From assembly GCF_000722705.1 (NCBI RefSeq), contig NZ_JPFW01000007.1, positions 62,001-126,000 on the forward strand: 64,000 nucleotides of DNA, written 5' to 3'. This stretch comes from Streptococcus mitis. Lineage in GTDB: Bacteria; Bacillota; Bacilli; Lactobacillales; Streptococcaceae. Below the pieces are notes generated by a model. The model did no database searches, was not told the DNA's origin, and was given only the letters and a program-made list of their open reading frames with translations. A program made the translations under genes and the position numbers. Shown here piece after piece: positions 45,701-54,700 of the stretch; position 1 is the first letter of the stretch, and each line of letters opens with the position of its first letter.

Positions 45701-48700
45701 ATGGAGTTCAAACAGTTCCTCGTACTGGAGTTACAGGTGATAATGTTTCTGAAATTACAAATAGAGCCTATTTAACGAAAAACATTGAGGTTCAAATTAA
45801 ACCTACTGCACCAACAGTAACGCCAGAAACAAATGGGGATGTTACAGTAACGCCAGTGGTTGAAGAAAATGTTAATACATTTAATTTCACTTATAATGAT
45901 CCGAATAACACGCCAAAAACTGTTACAGCAACAAAAACAGGAAATGGATGGACATTAAGTAATGCTCCAGCTGATGGTGTGACGATTGATAAAACTACAG
46001 GAAAGGTAACTATTAAAGACAGAGCTATCAAAGATTCTGATCCAGTTACTGCAAAATCTAAAACAAATGACAATGTAGAAAGTGATCCAACAACAAAAAC
46101 TTCAAACGTTGGAGATAATGAACCACCTAAATTCAAGTTTACTCCTAATGGAAAAGAAACAAGAGTTGAAACAGGAGGAGAGCAAGTAGCATATATCACT
46201 CCGACAGAAGATACAAACTTAAAGATTGGTACAGTAACAGATAACTCTGGTAAATTATCTGAGGTGAAATTCGCAGATAAAGCTAATAAAGTATTTGGTA
46301 TTCAAGGCTTAGGTTCAGGTATTACCTATAATGAAGTAGCTAAAACAAATAATGGAGATGTTGATGCTCCAAGAGATATCATTGTTTCAGGTAAGCTACC
46401 AGAGCGTAATGGTAATGCAGCTTGGACTGATAATGTTGAAATAACACGTTTTGTTGTGGCAAAAGATGCTGCACTTAAGGAAATGAGAGATCAAACTGAA
46501 AATGTTTCAAATCCAACTCGTGTTAAATTAAAAGTTTTAACGCAAGCAACGAAATACGATCCACACGTTGGAAATCAAGTAATTGATAAGGATATCACTG
46601 CTTCAGGTGCAACGGTTACTCAAGCAGAGTTTGATGCAATTAAATCAAATATTACTTTCACTTCAGAACGTGGTGATGTGAAAATTAGTAATAATTCTAA
46701 CAATAGAACTACTGGTTTAAATATCACGATGAATGATAATGGTGCAATTAAGCAAGATTCTTCAAATGGTTCATACTATGTAAGTGCCAGAATCGAATAT
46801 CCAGACCATTCAACGGAAGATGTTAGAATTCCAGTTGCTAAATCTGATACAACAGCACCAAGAGTAACAATAAATGGTAAAGAATTGTCAGAAACAGCTA
46901 CAGATTATTCATTTGTAGTCTTTAAAGGTTCTACATTTAATCCAACATTAAGAGTAAGTGACGATAAAAATAGCGTGAAAAGCGTAAGTGTATCAGGCTT
47001 ACCAAGTGGAAATAATTTCTCAGCAACAGGAAACTGGTCTAAAACTGGAGCAGATGTTCAAGTAGCAGGAGATGCTATTACAGCAACAAATAATGCTCAA
47101 TTAGGAGATCATGAAGCAAGTATTGTTGTAAAAGATGCACTAAACAATGAGAAAACTTATAAATTCAAATATAAAGTTGTAGATGTTGCAATTAGAGAAA
47201 CACCAAAAACAGTCTCATTAAATACACAATTAGGAGATTCTCATAATTATGTAAAAGTAGTTGATGGTACTAATCCAGATGGAGAAGAAAAATATTATCC
47301 AGATGGTATGAGATTCAAGTGGAAAAAAGTAACAGCTGAAGTTGCTAATAACACTAGATTAACTAGACCAGGTATAGTAACGGAGTACAAACCACTAGTT
47401 GAGTTTAAATCAGGTGCTGGTTTCTATACAAAAACGATTGATGGTAAGGAAGTTAAAGTTTACACACCTGCTACAATTGAAAGAGATCAAACATTCCGTG
47501 TTAAACCAACAGCACCAACAATTGCTCCTTTAGAAAATGGAGATGTAACAGTAACTCCAGTAAGTGAAGAAAATGTTAACACATTAAACTTTACTTATAA
47601 ACATCCAAATGATTCTACTATTACAGTGACAGCTACTAAAAATGGAAATAGATGGTCATTAACAAGCGGTGCACCTGGAGACGGTGTAACGATTGATCCT
47701 GAAACTGGTGTTGTGACTATTAAAGACCGTGCTATTAAAGATGTAGCTGAAGTAACAGCTAAATCTGTGACAACAGACAGTGTAGATAGTGATACAACAA
47801 CTGCTAATTCTAAAGCGGGAGATAAAGAACCACCTGTATTTACATTTGCCCCAGACGGAAAAGAAAAAGTAGTTGATGCTAATGGTAGACAAGTTGTCTA
47901 TGTAACTCCAACGGAAGAGACAGATCTTAATATTGGTGTTGTAACAGATAATTCTGGGAAATTAGTACAAGCTATATTCAGAGAAATAAATGGTAATACA
48001 TCTAGCGGATTAGGATTCCCAGGATTAACTCATAATGGATTACCTCGTACTGATAATGTAGAAGTAGATGCTCCAAGAAATATCCTAGTAACAGGAAAAG
48101 TAAGTGAATACAAATCAGGTACAACACCGTGGGCTGATACAGACGAATATACTCGTGGTATGTATGCAAGAGATGCTGCAACAAATGAGATAAGAAATAC
48201 GTCTGAACATCCTACAAATGTAGTCTTTAAAGTTCTAACTCAAGCAACAAAATATGAACCACAGGTTTCAGCTCAACCAGTGAATGTGGATGTTAATGCT
48301 ACAAGTGCGAAAATTAGTCAGTCAGATTTTGATGCACTGAAATCAAATATTACCTTTAATTCAACTCGTGGCCCTATAAAAATAGATAATACAACTGCTG
48401 GTTTGAAGATTTCTATGAAGGAAGACGGAGCTATTAAGCAAAATCCTGATGGTTCTCACTATGTTGGTGCAACTATCGAATATCCAGACCATTCAAGAGA
48501 CGAAATTCAAATCCCTGTCGTAAAAGCAGATGCGAATGAACCAAGTGCAACAATGGATGGAATGTTGTTAACAAAAGATGAAAATACTACAGCTAACTTT
48601 GTGGTGTTTAGAGGTTCAACATTTAACCCAACATTCAATGTAAGAGATGACAGAAACAACATTAATAAGATTAATGTAACAGGACTTCCAAATGGAACAA

Positions 48701-51700
48701 GTATTGAGAAAACTGGTCCTTGGACAAGTGGAACAAACGTTAAGATTACTGAAGCAACAAACACATCTACATCTACAGCTGATTTAGGAGAACGTGTTGG
48801 AGAAGTAACGGTTACTGACGCTACAGGAAACACTGGTACTTATAAATATAAATATAAAGTAGTAGATGTTGAAGTTAGAAATAGTCCAGAAACAGTTGAG
48901 TTAGGGACTAAACTAGTTGATGCAGCAAATGCAAATAATGGTAAAGACTCTCATAATTATGTGGAAGTAGTCGACGGTCAAAATAATAATGGTGATGATA
49001 AATATTACCCAGCAGGAATGAACTTCAAATGGAGTAAGAATAATGCTGAAATTACAACTACTACTGAGTTTAATAAACCAGGTGTAGTAACGGATTATAA
49101 AGCATTAGTGAAATTCTCATCTGGTGCAGGATTCTATACAAAGAGTATCGATGGAAAAACTGCTAAAGTTTATACACCTGCTAGCATCGAAAAAGAGGTT
49201 ACATTCCATGTAGCATCTCCAAAACCAACGTTTAATCAGGATGCAGTTTCATCAACTACACGTACGATTAGTGGTACATTAGGTGGATTTACATTAGATA
49301 ATAATAATGATAGAGTTGTAGAAGTACGCTTAAATGATAAAGATAATACAGTTTTATCAAGTAAAAATGGACAAGTAACTATTAATGGAGATACTTGGAC
49401 AGCAACATTACCAGATAATGTAAAACTTCGTCAAAGTGAAAACAAAAACGGAGAAACAACTCAACCATCAGCTATTACAGTAGTGAACAAAGTTGGAAAT
49501 ACAGATGTTTCTAAAACGAGTGATCCTAAAGTAGTTACAATGGGAGATTACTCACCTTCTGCTACGATTGCTGGTAGCAAGCATATTGATGTAACAGTGC
49601 CACATGATGCAAAACGAATCGAGTTACGATTCCATAACAGTACTGATACTGATAATACGCCAAATAGTATTGTCCTTGTTCGTAATGAAAATGGTGGGGA
49701 TTGGCAAGTAGATCCTGCAACACCAGCTGGAGTTACAAATGCAAATAACTTTGTACAAGGAATTACAAATAGTATTAATGAAGGCAATAAAGCTGAAAAC
49801 AAAGTAAGCATTACCCTAAAAGAAACAGATAATAATAAAAAACTTCTTATTAAAGAAGAGGTTGCTTCTGGAGATAATACAGATAATTATACTAGCGGAT
49901 TAGGATTACGAGTAGATTACAAACCTGAAACTGGACAAAATGCAACACCAGCAGGAAAATGGCAAGTTATTACAGTAACCAATGATGCTCCAGTAGTAAC
50001 GTTGAAAGATGCAGCAGTAGGAACACAAGAAAATCCAAAAGTTTATACTGCTGGAACAGCACTTACAGAAGATTTATTAAAAGAATTAGTAACGGTGTCT
50101 GATACTGAAGATGATCGTACTACGGATAAACCTTTCGGGACAGGTACTGTTAATGTTACTGGTCTTCCAGCCAATCCAACGGCAGGAGTTTATACTGTAA
50201 CGCTTCAACCTGTTGATAGCCAAGGAAAAGCAGGAAATAAAGTAACTGTACATGTAGTTGTAAAAGAAGAAAAACCAGCAGCTCCAACTATTTCACAATG
50301 GCAAAATGGAAATGTTAAAGTAACGCCACCAACAGATGGAGATAAAGTAACGATTCCATTAACAGATGGAACTGTAACACTAGTGAAGAAAGATTCTGGA
50401 TGGGAACTTGAAACACCAAAAGAAGGTGTCGTATTCCGTAATGGTTCATTAGAAATTCCTAAAAAATTAGTAGGAACTAGTGTGACTGCCAAAGCAACAA
50501 AAGGTACAGGTGGTTCAGCTGTAGAATCTGATGATGCGACATATACAACAACACCTCACAAAGTAACAACTGTTGATGTTATTAAAGAAGTAGATTCTCC
50601 ATTAACAAATTCTGATTTATCAGGAAAAACAGGGGTTACTGGAGTAGTAGATGGAAGTGAAATGAAAGATTTCACAGCTGCGAAGATTACAAGTGTAGTG
50701 GAAAAAACATCACCATTACCAACTGTAACTCCAGATACTAAACATACAATTCCAGTGACAATTACTTATGAAGATGGTTCAACAGAAACAACTGATGTAA
50801 TTGTTAAAGTGAAACCACAAGCTCCAACAGTTACACCAAAAGAAAACGGAACAGTAGAAATTACACCGATATTAACTGGAGAAGGAACTACAACTATCAC
50901 ATATACAGGTGAAGATAATACGCCACAAACAGTAACAGTAACAAAAGCTGGAGATGGAACTTGGACAAGCTCTGATCCAACAGTTGCTGTTGATACAAAT
51001 GGTAAAGTTACTATTCCTGCGGATAAAGTAAAAGATGGTTCACCAGTTACTGCGCAAGTAACAAGTAAAACAACAGACTTAACAAGTCAATCATCTACAG
51101 AAACTGCTGGAAAACCATTAACAGTTGAAGTAGGAACACCAGTAGATGTAATTGAAAATAAAGCATATACAAGTGATAAAGTGGTGACACCTAACAAAGA
51201 TAATAGTACTATTACTCCAACACCTAAGAATGGATTAACAGTAACTCCTGATGGTAAAGTTACTGGAACACCAGACATTAAAGACTGGGGAGAAATCGAA
51301 GAAAATCGTACTGTAACGATAAAAGTAACTGTAACACATGAAGGTGATACACCAGTTGAAAAAGATGTTGTAGTCAATGTATTAAGAGATACAGATGGAG
51401 ATGGAACACCAGATAAAGATGATTCAGATGATGATAATGATGGTATTCCAGATGATCAAGATAAAAATCCAAAACTAGCAGATAAACTTACAGGAACTGT
51501 GACACCACCAGCCCCTGTAAGAGAAAAAGCTGAAGTTCCACCAGTTACAGTTGTAACACCAAATAAACCAGGTGCTACAATTACAACAGAAAATCCACCA
51601 GTAAATGGATTGTCAGTTAATGGAAATGGTGAGTTAACAGGAACTCCAACAGTAGATAATTGGGACAAAGATGAAGAAGAACGTCAAATCAACATTCCTG

Positions 51701-54700
51701 TTAAAATTACAAAAGAAAAAGATGGAAAAACTGGAAAAGAAACTGAGGAAATTAAGGTCGAAGTTCCAGTAACTATCCTACGAGACACAGATGGCGATGG
51801 AATTCCAGATAAAGAAGATTCAGATGATGATAACGATGGAATTCCAGATGAGGAAGAGAAGAAAAACGGAACAGATCCAAAAGTTCCTACGACTCAAACT
51901 CCAAGTATAGGAATTACTCGTAAAGAAAATGGTGATGCAATCGTAACACCAACGAAACCAGGTGGAGGAACATATCCACCAGGAACAACTGTAACAATTC
52001 CAGGAAATGACAATACTCCAATCGAAGTTACAATTGGAAATGACGGTTCAGGAACAGTTCCAAACGATAAACTTCCAAAAACTGATAAACCAGGAACAGG
52101 AGTAGTAACAGAACCGAATAAAGCACCATCTAAACCTGTAGAGGTAACAACACCAGCTCGTAAACCATCAACAATTGAGTTAGAACAAGATCCAAAAACA
52201 GGAGATGTTACTGTAACGCCTAAGAAACCAGATGGATCAACATATCCACCAGGAACAACAGTGGAAATTCCAGGTAAGAATGGAACACCTATTGTCGTAA
52301 CTATAGAAGAAGGCGGTAAAGGAAAAGTTTCAAACAGTAATTTACCAGAAGATAAAACACCAGGAACAGGTAAAATTACAGAAAATGGTAAAGATCCTGA
52401 AGATGTTAAAGTGGAAACACCAAAACGAATTGATCCAACTTTACCAGAAACAGATGCTCCAACAGAGATTGCAATTACTCGTAAAGAAAATGGAGATGCT
52501 ATTGTAACACCTAAGAAACCAGGAGGAACATATCCGCCAGGAACTAAGGTTGAAATCCCTGGAGAAGATGGAACAACTATCGAAGTAACGATAGGAAATG
52601 ATGGTTCAGGAACAGTTCCAAATGATAGCTTGCCAAAAGATGCTAAACCTGGAACTGGAACAGTAACAGAACCGAATAAGAAACCATCACAACCTGTAAA
52701 TGTGACAACACCAGCACGTAAGACACCAACAGTAGAGTTGGAACAAAATCCAAACACTGGTGATGTAACAGTAACACCTAAGAAACCAGGTGAAGAAACT
52801 TATCCACCAGGAACAGTAGTGGAAATTCCAGGTAAAGATGGAAACCCAATTAGAGTAGAAATTGGACAAAATGGTAAGGGTACAGTTCCAAATAGTGAAT
52901 TACCAGACGGGAACACTCCAGGTAATGCTAAGATAACAGAACCGAATAAACCTGTTGAAAATGTGAAGGTGGAAACACCAGCCCGTAAGACACCAACAGT
53001 AGAGTTACAACAAGATCCAGATACAGGGGAAGTAACAGTAACACCTAAGAAACCAGATGGAACAACATACCCATCAGGAACGAAGGTAGAAATTCCAGGT
53101 AAGAATGGCACACCAATCGTTGTAACAATCGGAGAAGATGGTAAAGGAAAAGTTCCAAATAAAGACTTACCAGACGGTAATGTTTCAGGTTCAGGAACAA
53201 TCACTGAGCCTGGTACAGGTAAAACGCCTGAAAAAGTTACTGTTGAAACACCAGCTCGCTTAATACCAGCGTTAGTATTAGATCAAGATCCAAATACAGG
53301 AGATGTGACAGTAACACCTAAGAAACCAGATGGAACAACATATCCTCCAGGAACGAAGGTAGAAATTCCAGGTAAGAATGGAGTACCAATTGTGGTAACA
53401 ACAGGACCAGATGGAAAAGTAATTATTCCAAATAAAGACTTACCAGATGGAGAAATTTCAGGAACAGGTAAAATTACACCGCCAGGTAAACCTTCTGTTG
53501 AATTAGAAGTGAAAACACCGAAAAAACTAGATCCAAATGCATCACAAACAGAAAAACCAGAAAAACCAGGTGGAATCGAAATTACAAGAAAACCAAATGG
53601 AGATGCTGTGGTAACACCTAAGAAACCAGATGGAACAACATATCCACCAGGAACGAAGGTAGTTATCCCAGGTGATCATAATACTCCAATAGAAGTTACT
53701 ATCGGAGATAATGGATCAGGTGAAGTACCAAATGATAAACTTCCAAAAGGAGATTTACCAGGAAAAGGTATCGTAACAGAACCGAATAAGAGACCATCTA
53801 ATCCAGTTGATGTAACAACGCCAGCGCGTAAGACACCAACAATAGAGTTGGAACAAGATCCAAGTACGGGTGATGTGACAGTAACACCTAAGAAACCAGA
53901 TGGTTCAATTTATCAACCAGGAACGAAGGTAGAAATTCCAGGTAAGAATGGCACACCAATCATCGTAACAATTGGAGAAGATGGAAAAGGAAAAGTACCG
54001 AATAAAGACTTACCAGAAGGAGATGTTCCAGGAACAGGTAAAATTCTAGAGCCAGGAAAACCTGATGAAAATGTGAATGTAACAACACCTTCACGTAAGA
54101 CACCAACAGTAGAGTTGGTACAAGATCCAGATTCAGGTGACGTAACGGTAACACCTAAGAAACCAGATGGAACAACATATCCACCAGGAACAACAGTGGA
54201 AATTCCAGGTAAGAATGGCACACCAATCGTTGTAACAATAGGAGAAGATGGTAAAGGAAAAGTACCGAATAAAGACTTACCAAACCGTGAAGTACCAGGG
54301 AATGCTAAGATTACAGAACCAGGTAAAGATCCTGTAGAAGTTCCAGTGGTAACAACACCAGCGAAACTTACTCCAACAGTAGAGTTGGAACAAGATCCAA
54401 ATACAGGTGATGTAACAGTAACACCTAAGAAACCAGATGGGTCAATGTACCCACCAGGAACAGTAGTGGAAATTCCAGGTAAGAATGGAACACCAATCGT
54501 TGTAACAATTGGACAAGACGGTAAAGGTAAAGTACCAAATAATGATTTACCAGACGGTGAAGTTCCAGGAACAGGTAAGATTACAGAACCAGGTAAACCT
54601 TCTGTTGAAGTAGACGTGAAAACACCTAAGAAATTAGATCCAAATGCACCTCAAACAGAACAACCAGGTGAAATTGAAATTACAAGAAAACCAAATGGAG

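Noticed and set aside
48002-48184. Small minus-strand ORF within giant adhesin 2
   Set aside because: Antisense shadow with no SD and a composition dictated by the plus-strand codons.
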